Source: Schizochytrium sp. TIO01 (taxonomy: Eukaryota > Sar > Bigyra > Thraustochytrida > Thraustochytriidae). From it: a stretch of 64,000 bases of DNA. A program made the position numbers and the translations under genes. The notes beneath the pieces were generated by a model that did no database searches, was not told the DNA's origin, and was given only the letters and a program-made list of their open reading frames with translations. The DNA lies in contig SMSO01000031.1 of assembly GCA_004764695.1 (NCBI GenBank), positions 9,521,761-9,585,760 on the forward strand. Direction: 5' to 3'. Positions 55,293 to 64,000 of the stretch are shown here, in pieces. Each line of letters opens with the position of its first letter. The stretch's first letter is position 1.

Positions 55293-55765
55293 CTTGCTTT
55301 TCCAAAAGCAAACTTCCGCGAGGTTTTCTTTGGAGACTTAAGCTCATCTGCGGAATGGATCGACCCGAGCAAAGAAGAACAAACAAGAAAACCTTTGACC
55401 ATGAATGGCCTTTTCTTGATGGCGTATGAAATTGAAAAAAACAATCTATGCTAGTGCCGGGGCGCTTAAGACACGCGGCATTGCGATCAAAGGCCTCCGT
55501 CGAGTGAAAGTAGACTACAATGACACAAATGTGATATACATGCACACACGCACGCACATCTGCTCGAAATGGAAATGGAAATCGAAATGGGATTGAATAA
55601 ACTTGCGCATAAAATCTAGCTAGAAAATGAAAAGTGAACTCGTGCCTTCTGTAGTTCTGCGGGATCGTGAAAGGGATTCATTCTCCAGGTTTGTCCATTT
55701 CATCCGCAGCGACGGCTGTCGGTGGACTGCGGAATCTTGAAAGGCCGCGGCAGAACAGAAGCGGC

Positions 55766-55801
55766 CACTCACTTACTCACTCACTCACTCACTCACTCAC
55801 T
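55766..55801. repeat. (ACTC)n microsatellite
   Basis: About nine copies with one ACTT. Confidence 0.88.
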
Positions 55802-56071
55802 GCCTTGGTGGTAGAGTCACCCAGCTAGTTGCTTTGACGGGGTCTTCCATGAACCTGCAGAGATTGGCTCAAGCCGCGACCTGCGTTTCATGAAATTGTC
55901 GCAATGCGCCCTTTCGCCATTCATTATACAGTGGCTTTCATGCAGGTGGCCGAGGGCGAAATGAAAGGCGGCGCGAGCTGTCTTTTGCTCGGGAGGACGT
56001 AGAGACGGCTACGCGCCAGCAGATTTCATCCGTGTATATTGCTGATGGGCGAAAGAAACTCAGACGGCAAG

Positions 56072-56116
56072 GAAGTAAGTAAGTAAGTAAGTAAGTAAGT
56101 ATATAAGTAAGTAAGC
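56072..56116. repeat. (GTAA)n microsatellite
   Basis: About ten copies interrupted once by ATAT. Confidence 0.88.
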
Positions 56117-59100
56117 ACTATTTGTCAGGCGCGTGATTTGGGCGACAGGAATCGAATTGGACCACGAACGAGAATTCTGGCTGAGGCTAATTTCACGCCT
56201 TGAGGAAACTTAGTTAAAAGTGCAGAGGATAAAACATCCTTTGGCTGAAGACTCAGGTCTGCATTGCCTCAATATGACCAAATTTGACTCACTGGAAGTC
56301 AGATTATAAAGAATCGGGGAGGCATGCTGGAATTATTAGCCAATTGCGTTATGAGCAACAAGGTGGAAATAGCTGGCAGGCATGTCGAGTAGAAATCCAA
56401 TTCCTCCGTTCTCCGTTTTTCTTTTTTTGTTTTTGTCAAATGTTGCTGTTGAAATCTCCAAACTTAGTAGTAGTAGATCTGCAGGATCTTTTGCAGACAA
56501 AATAAAATGAGTAGATTTCTGAGACACCACCTTAGTGGAGAATCCAGAAACATAGTCCACTCAAATCTCCAAATATTTTAAGTTAAATGTTTAATGTTTA
56601 ATGCATTCCTAGAAATATAGAAGGTTGGTCGTCTGGCTTTACTTCACCTTTGCCGCAGAACTTGTTGCTGCAAATCATTGCTCAATTTCACCATTTCTCA
56701 TCTCGAATTTCTTTGCAGCGTTCTTTCCCGTGCGTACGGGAGGGCCAGGGCCCCAGCTTGCGTGAATGGCGGAGAAAGCTTGGTTTAAGCACCGACAATG
56801 CCTCGTGCATTAGACTGCCGGAAGACATGATGACGAAGCATGCCTGCCTAGCTAGCTAGTCGCTCATAATCATGCACAGATAGATGAAAAGCTGTGAGGG
56901 CCTTCAGGTGGGTAGCTTGGCACCGCATCGACGATTCCAACTATCTTGTCGATGAATGTTACATGTGAAAACCTAATTTTGCTTTAGCCCAATGTGCAAA
57001 TGTCCCCTTTTACTCGGCATCTGAGAGAGAGAGACTCCATCCCTCTATCTGATTGAGTGGTGCGAAACTCTAAGAAAAGTTCTGAAAAGGATATCATAAG
57101 AAGAAACGCGGGCTCTGAAGGAAGTACAAGCAAAAATTACAGAACGATACATATTGTATTTTATTCATTCCAGTACGTCTTGCTTGGTATGGTGATTCTT
57201 GATTCTTCATGGTTCCCGATATCAACTTAGGTGCCTGCCACTAAATTCTCTGACAAGTGTGACGGCAGATCACGGTTCGGGTGCAATCTCGCAGACATAA
57301 ACCATAGTGTCGCGTCGAAGGGGCTTACTTGAGGCTGTCCCGCGAGAGATTCGAAGCAGTTGACGAAAGAAACCAGTTTTCCTGAAAGAGGCAATCTTCT
57401 CTGAGGCAGCCATGGTAGCGATCACAATACATCATGTCTGTATATTTATTAATTCTCCTCTCCAATTTCCTTCCTAACACAGAAGAGGTGTCTATTTTAG
57501 AAAGTACTGTGCTATAGTAGGAAGAAGAGGCGAACGGTTGCTGCCTTTTTCTTTTTCTTTTTCTTTTCCTTTTTCAATAAATTAAAAAACAAATTAAAAA
57601 ATAACTTTAATTTTTGTGAATGAAAAATAAAAACGATCATTATCAGTCAATTCTCTGTTTTGGCTTGTTGGGATGGAAATCGAAATGGCTGCGATGAAGA
57701 TGGCCACGATGCCCAACAATGTCTTTGCGCTAAGTACGGCGCGAGCGAGTGAAGATCGCAAGGTCACTCGATTATAGCTTGCAGAAGGTTTGCCCGGAGA
57801 GTGAGTGCCAAGCAAGCAAGTTTTTAGCCAGTATTTTATGTTACGCGTGCGAACAACTAACTTCATGGCGAATGGAATGGCTGATGGAGAATGGAGGCAC
57901 CTCGATACTCCGCGACCACATGATATTGGAGCCCAACTCTTTTCCAAATTTTGGCAATGGGTAACTTGCAAAGTGCAAACAGCACGTGCGACGAGAAGCA
58001 GCTTTCGAGAGTGCTTAGCAAGAGCGCGAGGCCAGGTCTAGCCACAGCTCCAAAACGAGTTCGTCGCGCTCGTGCTCGTGCTGGTGCTGCTCCCTCCTGT
58101 TGGATGGCTGATGCGTAGTTGGTAGGAGCATTGGAAGGATAGTACACAGAAGCTTTCTGGTTACGAGTTGCCGTTGCCTTACCTGAAGCTGGAAAGCCGC
58201 GACCTTGCTCAAGTTCGCAGCCTGTGCAAGAATCTTGAAATCGACCTGGCTGCCAGTCCCTGCCGGCGAATGTGCTTGCGGGTTGAAGTCAAACCCAGAG
58301 CCTTGGCCAAGCTCGACAGTCGAGAGTGCACGCCTCGTCCCGCTCGCTCACCCACGCGATCGATCGCCGGCGAAGTTGTGCGTCCATGATTCTGCAGAAA
58401 CTTGTAAAATGTGCCAGAAAACTCTAGGGCTAGCTGAAAAGACACCTAGCTAGCCTTCCCGGGCCGCGCATGGCGGAGCAGGGCAGGACCGTGAAACCTC
58501 CCGTCGCCTGGTCTGCCATGAGAGCAGATCCACGGTTACCGGGAATGGTCTGCGACGATTTTCCGCTGTAATCCCTCGGAATGGCAGGTTCTCAGGCTTA
58601 CAAAGGAGGCGCAACAATGGCTGTGGATCAAGTCGAATTCCTGATTGTAGCAAGCCGGGTGCGCATGCCTTGGGCCAGATCCTTTGCTCTCTCGGGGAGT
58701 GGGAAGGGATCGACCCCAAGGCTCGCGACGTTGGCGATTTGAGTCATCTATGGACCTACCCGTCTGCTAGGAGCACTCGAAGAGACGCGGAGCGAAACCA
58801 CACAACTTTCTTCCTGAGCGACCCTAGCCGAGAGCCGTGTAAGCGTGCTGCCTGATGCAAAGGATCGTCTGCAGTTTGGACACGGGACGCTAGAGCAGAG
58901 TGCTGTGGATGGCGCGTGCTTTGAATGATGCAGCGATGAATCGATGCATCGATGGCCCATCCATTCCTATCTGTTTGGGAACTTTAGAACTTGCCAAGGT
59001 GATATTGGGCCATTTACATTGCGTGAACGTTGCAGCTCTTGAAGCAAGTGTCTAGTAGCTCCTGCTCATATGGCTCAGCACAAGGCGCGACCATTGGTTT

Positions 59101-60050
59101 AGTCTTACAGAGAACTACGCAAGCAATCGAGAGAGGACCTTGAAGACCACTATAAGAGCATGGGGCTGGCCGAGGTTGTACGTAGAAAGCCACCTGAAGG
59201 GTCCGCGATATCCTCGAGATTAGAAGGGTAACGGTGTATGAATCACCCAGCAGAGGCCTCGTGAAGAATGGTTTTGCCTTCGTCAGGCAATCTCACGCAC
59301 TAATGACTACAATGAAACAGAGGAAGGATCGCTCGAAAGTAGAAGAAGAAATGAATGAATATCAGACGTTATCCGAGCACAAGAAGGCAGAAACGAGGGG
59401 AAAGGGTGAAGGAACTCAAAATGGGACAAGGCAAGCTCTGACTTGAGTTGAAAACTTGCAAAAGGCTCTGCGTGTTCAAGGACTATGGAACATGGATAGG
59501 AGAACTATATTGTAGAAACGAAGAACGTCGGGCAAAGCATCTTTGGCACCCCTCGCCATATAATATGACAAGGGTGCTATTTAATCATTACTTGTACTAG
59601 TAGTTGTGTGTGTATGGTATGTATGGTATGTATATGTGCGGTTGGGTGCGAATGTTGGAGTTGGGACTGGACAGAGCAAAGCCGAGGGAATGGGACATGC
59701 TTCTTGAATTCGAGAGTGCGTAGAGGTATAATTGATACGGTCCCCACTCATAATGGTGGTGGCAGAATCAAGCACCGTACCTGCTGTTATTTTTAATCTA
59801 AACATTATTACTACTTGTGAACACCGCTGCCCTTCTTCCGCATAGTAATACTACAATGAACAAACTGGTTTGAAAGAAAAGAGCAGAATAAGTAGGTAAA
59901 GTAACTCTACAAAGGGCAAGGGAGGTCTTGGGCCATGATGGGTAAACGTTCTACGTTGCACCCGAAAGACCAACAGGATGAGTGTTTTTGCTTTTCCTCT
60001 TCGCCTCGTCAAGGAGAAAGTGATGTACAAAATTTCCGGTCATTGACATA

Positions 60051-60508
60051 TCAGGAGAACGCATGCCTGGTCCGGGCCTCGTTGGGTTGTTGTGGAGTTG
60101 AAGAGGTCCAGTTGCGTTGGGAGAACTCAATTTGATTCAAGACATTCTGCACTGCATTGCGAACATCATTCGGGTTACCCACGCCGGCATCTTGGAGAGC
60201 GTAGAGCGCATTTGTCTGATTCTGGCATCGCTCCATAGCCTGCTGCATCTGCTGCAGGATCTCAAATCTGTTATGTGAAGATAGCATCATAGATAATTGT
60301 GCGTAACTTGAGTCCTCGAGCCCTGGAGACCCGGGCGAGATTCCTCGACCAACTTGAGAAGGGATGATGGAAGACAGAGACATTGGCATGTTGGAGAATG
60401 GGAGAGACAGACCTCCTGACATCATCATAGGTATTTGAGAATTGGTCTTGCTGTTGGTGATTTTGTTCTTGAAGAACCATTTGATGTCGTTGCTGTTGTT
60501 GTTGTTGT

Positions 60509-60540
<32 letters not shown>

Positions 60541-61572
60541 CTGTTGCTGCTGCTGTTGTATACTCCTAAATAATTCAGGTTCAGTTTTAGCAGAAGTAGA
60601 AAAACACTGAAACTCAGAGCGAGCCGCTTTCTTGGGCTTGCCAAAGTCGTCATCAAGGTGCTGTGTCACGTCGGACCACCGCTTATGTGATGCTGGCAAC
60701 GGACTTTGTGAGCCTACATCATACTCAAGCGAAAGGCGATCCCTTTGTAAGGGTGACTTGAAAATAACACTGGAGAGATCCAAGTTAAGTTTGGTACTAG
60801 CAGTATCCTGTGGGAACACAACATCCGGTACGACGAATGCAGCATCCCGAAACTTGCCAGGGCTTCCGTTCACAGGGACTCTTATTTTGTCAGCCGGATC
60901 CGTGGTTTCGTCGCAGTCGACGTAATAATTGAGCTTTCTCCTCCGAGAGTTTTTGCCGACATTATGAAAACACATAGGCCTAAAGTGCGTGTAGCAAAGG
61001 ACCCTGTTTCGCGGCGGCAGGCTCGCAATATCCTCCTCCGAAATACCTAAATGATCCAACCAGCGCTTTCGTTTGTCCTTACCGTACCTTGTCAATCCTC
61101 CTTTGGGCAGGTATAATCTCAATCCGTACAGAACGTGTTCTGGCCCATCGCTACGCTCTGCAGCTCTGCATCTGCCGCCGCTCCTCGAAGGGACCCTCTC
61201 GCAGAGACATTGCGCCAAATTTGTCGTCGCCAGGTTTCCAGAAGATGTTGGTGTCAAAGTAGCAGTTGATGTTGTTGGTGCCGCAGAAACTTTCGTAGAC
61301 GAGTCTGCAAGGTGCTCTTGCGAGCCCAAACTCGTTGCTGGCGTCAAAGAGAACGAAGATCCAAGTTTTTCCAAGTTTGAGCTCGAGTCTGGGTTCAACA
61401 CCGTCGTTAGTTTCCTGCCAGGGTTTGAGTTCTCAGACTTGGGCTCCACAAACACTTGAGACGTCGTCGTCACGTCAGTATCAGAACCGTGTCTTGGACC
61501 AAACCTCGCAATCGCGTTGAGCGCCGACGCCGCCGCAGCTTCGTCCGCGGTCGACGCGTCGCGTATGTTCAT
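60051..61572 (-). CDS. Gln-rich putative DNA-binding protein with THAP-like C2CH remnant, frame-broken
   Basis: ATG at 61572; the upstream frame closes at 61666 with no earlier ATG. Residues 1-115 are Ser/Thr-rich. Residues ~120-200 contain C122/C124/C135, LYLPKGGL, RKRWLDHLG (W171) and C193-Y-T-H196-F197. The CxxHF plus upstream Trp and Pro recall the THAP zinc finger, but the Cys spacing is longer than usual, so the assignment is tentative. RRRKLNYYVDCDET follows. A 23-residue polyQ (Q339-Q361, CAG/CAA) leads to a Q-rich stretch. The frame then loses sense and ends at 60271. The +1 frame carries on plausibly with SQIPMMMSGGLSLPFSN and a Gln/Asn-rich helical C-terminus (FEILQQMQQAMERC) to 60051. 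One net 1-nt frame change around 60425-60489 would join them. Probable nuclear regulatory protein (inference). Confidence 0.65.
60490..60558. repeat. CAG/CAA repeat encoding polyglutamine
   Basis: 23 Gln codons on the minus strand, mostly CAG with scattered CAA, inside the Gln-rich gene. Confidence 0.93.
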
Positions 61573-63568
61573 ACCCTCGTTCGCTCGAAGGTCTAGAGGT
61601 ATCTTCGGGCTCGTAATCCACCTGATCCTGCGTAATCCGTCTCCAATCCCGAGCTGTGAACCGTTCTACAGGCCCTCCAAACGTCCAGGTCGAAGCCGGG
61701 GTAACCCCAATCGCTCAAGGCCACCGCGTTGCCGTTTTCCAGCGGGTTTTGCGGCTTTTGAAGAGTGATTAGAGCGGATTATACTCTCAAATCTGGCCTA
61801 AGACGCAGCGTCCCGGCCTCTCGGTACGGTCCTTACCGCGTCTCGGAGCCAATTCTGAGCGGATTTGCGCCAAACCTTCGCTGCTCGATCGAGGAAATAC
61901 CGCCCGACACGCCAGAGTCAACGCCAAACTTCATCGCACGCCACGCGGCGACTTATCGCGCTGCGTCCCGGGGCCGCTTCCCGATCTCGATTTGCCCTCC
62001 GGCCTTCTCAGGCTGGTTCCTCTTTCCCTCTATTTTGCCCGCAGCCGCGTTCTCTTCGCGTTCCAACCTTTCACAAATACTATTTGCGATAATATCAACC
62101 CGCAGGGCCGTTCTCCCGTCCGTTCTTTTGAGGGGAATATGGCATAACTAGTATACGAATCGTCGGAGTGCGTTCCGTTCTTTCGTTGCAGCGGCCGGGC
62201 AAGGGTGCCGGCCTTGTTCCTTAGGGGTTCCGTACGTAGAAGATGGTGATCTAGGAGTTCCAGGAGTTCCAGGAGTTCCAGGAATTCGAGTCGAGGCAGC
62301 GGTGGTTAGTGCTTTGCGGACTTGATGGAGTTAATAACTAAGAAGAATTGCAATGGATTCACAACGAACAATGCTTGCTAAGAAGAATTGCAATGAATCC
62401 ACAACGAATAATGCTTGCTAAGCTTGCGTGTTCCCAGCTTGGATATGCTTTATAGAGACTTGTAGAAACAGTGTCCGTGATTTTCTGCGGAATGCAGCAC
62501 GGATTTGGATTTGCGGGTTTGGGCAGACGCTCCTCTTAGTTAGTATAATATTTTAGAACTATTTTATTTATGTAGTAAGTAAGCAAGGGCCCTATAAATA
62601 AGTAGTCCCGTGATAAAGCCCTGAGGCGCGAGGTATTGTGTGTATTAGTATGCTAATTGCTCCCCAGAGTGATTTGGTTTCTTTTGCTTCCCTCTTTCAT
62701 AATGAGCAAGTAAGTGAAGATCAGTGGAGAAAGCTGGCTACTGAGTCAACCTAAAGATGGTGGGTTCGTGAGAGCGATGCGATCTTTTGCGTAAGGTTTG
62801 GGGAGTTTGCTGTCAGATGCCTTGAAAAAACCATTGATCTCCGAACTTGTGATTACGTGCTATCGTTGCTGCTTTACATTGTGGTACTATGATGGATGTA
62901 TAATATTATGATCAATAAAACTCGCCGTTAGGTTGTGCGCGCGGCGACACGACCGCTCGTTTTGAATGGATCATTATAGATGAAGATCAATGATGAATCA
63001 GCCGCGCGCGCTCTGCCTCGGCCGCTCGAGCTCGCTCTGGGGGCGCTGCTGCTCGCTATCCCGCACGCTAGGTGTCACCTAGACGCCCAACGCCCCTTCC
63101 ACGCTGGCTGGTCCGCTGCACTGCGGCTAGAGGAAAACTCATCCTCGCATCCGAAGACTTGGCTTCGTTCACTCTCGCTCTCTCGCGCCATATATAAATA
63201 AATATACATAACTGGAGAGCGTGGATCTCGATCAAACCTGATTGGAGGGTGCCGATCCTTATTTTGGGCTGGCAGTGGTTTTTGTCAACTTCTTTCACTC
63301 GCGGTGTCGAAGAAGTTTGACTTCTTTGTTTGACTTCAATAGATCGAACCCTCGGCAGTTAGTTCCTTACGAGCAGGTTGGTCGTGATCTTGGTGAGGAT
63401 CTCGATCTGATCCTGATCTGATTTGATCTAATTTGATCTGATTCGTAGCACTGGATTGACTTGGGTGTCGATCATTGCTCTTTTTCACTCACAGCTACAT
63501 TGCTGGTTCTTTGAGATATATTTCTGCGAAGGCAATATTGAGACGGGATAAGATATAACTTCTTCACC
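61573..63568. other. Intergenic region between divergent genes
   Basis: About 2 kb between the Gln-rich gene (-) and SSRP1 (+), so it should hold both promoters. 61580-62130 is GC-rich with compositional frames. 62253-62282 repeats AGGAGTTCC three times, and 62338-62417 is a 40-bp tandem pair. TATATAAATAAATATA lies at 63190-63205, about 370 bp upstream of the SSRP1 start. GATCTGATTTGATCTAATTT repeats occur near 63405-63440. Confidence 0.5.
62338..62417. repeat. 40-bp tandem duplication
   Basis: Units 62338-62377 and 62378-62417 (CTAAGAAGAATTGCAATG...) differ at three positions. Confidence 0.93.
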
Positions 63569-64000
63569 ATGCCGGAGCGCCACCAGTATAACCACATCGT
63601 GAATACCACGAACTCCCGCGAAGATGGGCACTTCGTGGCAAGTAATGAAGGACTTTTGTGGAGACCTTCTACGAACGAATCTTCTGCGAAACCCGTCGTG
63701 GTCAAATCTGCAGATATCGTTGAGGCCAACTGGACCGTGTGCGGTCGCAACGCAACTCTGCAGGTCTTTATGGGCAAAGAGAACGACGATGATGAAGACG
63801 AAGACGAGGAGGAGGTCGAGGGCGAGGACAAGGATAATGATAAGGAGAAGGACACTGTGAACAAGAAGAAGGAGAATAAGCCTGCCTACGAGCGCTTCGA
63901 TGGTTTCCGCCGCGGCGACTACGAAACGATCTCGCGCATGTTTGCAGAGTACTATAACGTCAAGGAGCTCCCAAAGTTGCGTCTGAGCTCTGCTGGTATC
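63569..64000 (+). CDS. SSRP1: FACT complex subunit SSRP1/Pob3, N-terminal part (runs off window)
   Basis: 144 codons are open from ATG 63569 to the window edge with no stop. The start context is TCACCATG. Residues ~23-65 (GHFVASNEGLLWRP, KSADIVEANWTVCGRNATLQVF) match the beginning of the first SSRP1/Pob3 PH-like domain. Residues ~110-144 (FDGFRRGDYETISRMFAEYYN) match its conserved [FY]DGF...F helix. Between them sits an insertion of ~35 mostly Asp/Glu/Lys residues that I do not expect in animal or yeast members. With Spt16, SSRP1 forms FACT, the nuclear histone chaperone that reorganises nucleosomes during transcription and replication. The middle domain and any HMG box lie beyond the window. 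The ORF is absent from a closed-ORF list only because it is incomplete. Confidence 0.88.
   Translation, partial: MPERHQYNHIVNTTNSREDGHFVASNEGLLWRPSTNESSAKPVVVKSADIVEANWTVCGRNATLQVFMGKENDDDEDEDEEEVEGEDKDNDKEKDTVNKKKENKPAYERFDGFRRGDYETISRMFAEYYNVKELPKLRLSSAGI

Larger units (their letters stand above)
52158..60050. other. 8-kb gene-poor, repeat-rich region
   Basis: No frame with a recognisable domain. It contains the tandem duplications and microsatellites listed separately, long T/C runs at 54868-54965 and GC-rich patches near 54.2-54.6 and 58.2-58.7 kb. 52158-52340 is probably the promoter and leader of FRE-4. 56.9-60.0 kb shows nothing beyond a GTATG-type repeat near 59610. Confidence 0.5.

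Overview
The window is eukaryotic nuclear DNA. I recognise eleven protein genes, plus the start of a twelfth at the right edge. Most are long uninterrupted reading frames with no obvious introns. The gene content includes a FACT-complex subunit, a CAB4-type phosphopantetheine adenylyltransferase, a class I cyclic-nucleotide phosphodiesterase, a CaaX-prenylated protein, and polyQ/polyN tracts. Start codons sit in an A/G(-3)..ATG..G(+4) context. Intron-poor genes, bacterial-like LtrA and YccF membrane families and an expanded ferric-reductase/NOX-like family suggest a stramenopile, possibly a labyrinthulomycete (thraustochytrid). The lineage is inference. Roughly one third of the window is coding; the rest is gene-poor DNA rich in micro- and minisatellites.

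Layout. At 2.4-3.2 kb is a small acidic protein with three identically spaced C-x14-CxCG-x5-H repeats and a C-terminal CaaX box. From 7.0 to 16 kb is the densest part: a membrane-anchored GH5 glucosidase of the EGCrP/Egh1 type (+), an LtrA-family membrane protein (+), CAB4-type PPAT (-) and a YccF-domain membrane protein (-) split over two frames. 16-25 kb holds no recognisable gene but many repeats, including a 39-copy GTTT array and a 10-bp-period minisatellite. 25.1-29.2 kb is a 1350-residue membrane-anchored phosphodiesterase (+), followed by a 110-bp tandem duplication.

From 30.2 to 52.2 kb, four paralogous flavocytochromes of the ferric reductase/NADPH oxidase superfamily all lie on the minus strand. 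Each keeps two HX13H haem pairs, the FAD (HP[IM]S) and NADPH (GG[IV]GIT, CGP) motifs and an aromatic C-terminus. Each also carries a conserved Cys pair in one loop and two extra membrane helices inside the NADPH-binding domain. The first paralog is broken by a frame change just before its last ~95 residues. 52-60 kb is repeat-rich and without recognisable genes. At 60.0-61.6 kb (-) lies a glutamine-rich putative DNA-binding protein with a THAP-like C2CH remnant, frame-broken after its polyQ tract. At 63.57 kb (+) begins the FACT subunit SSRP1/Pob3, running off the window.

Three of twelve genes show a single frame break with well-preserved coding sequence on both sides. Uncorrected assembly indels are the simplest common explanation, but recent pseudogenisation or very short introns are not excluded. 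No tRNA, rRNA, CRISPR array or transposase gene was found.
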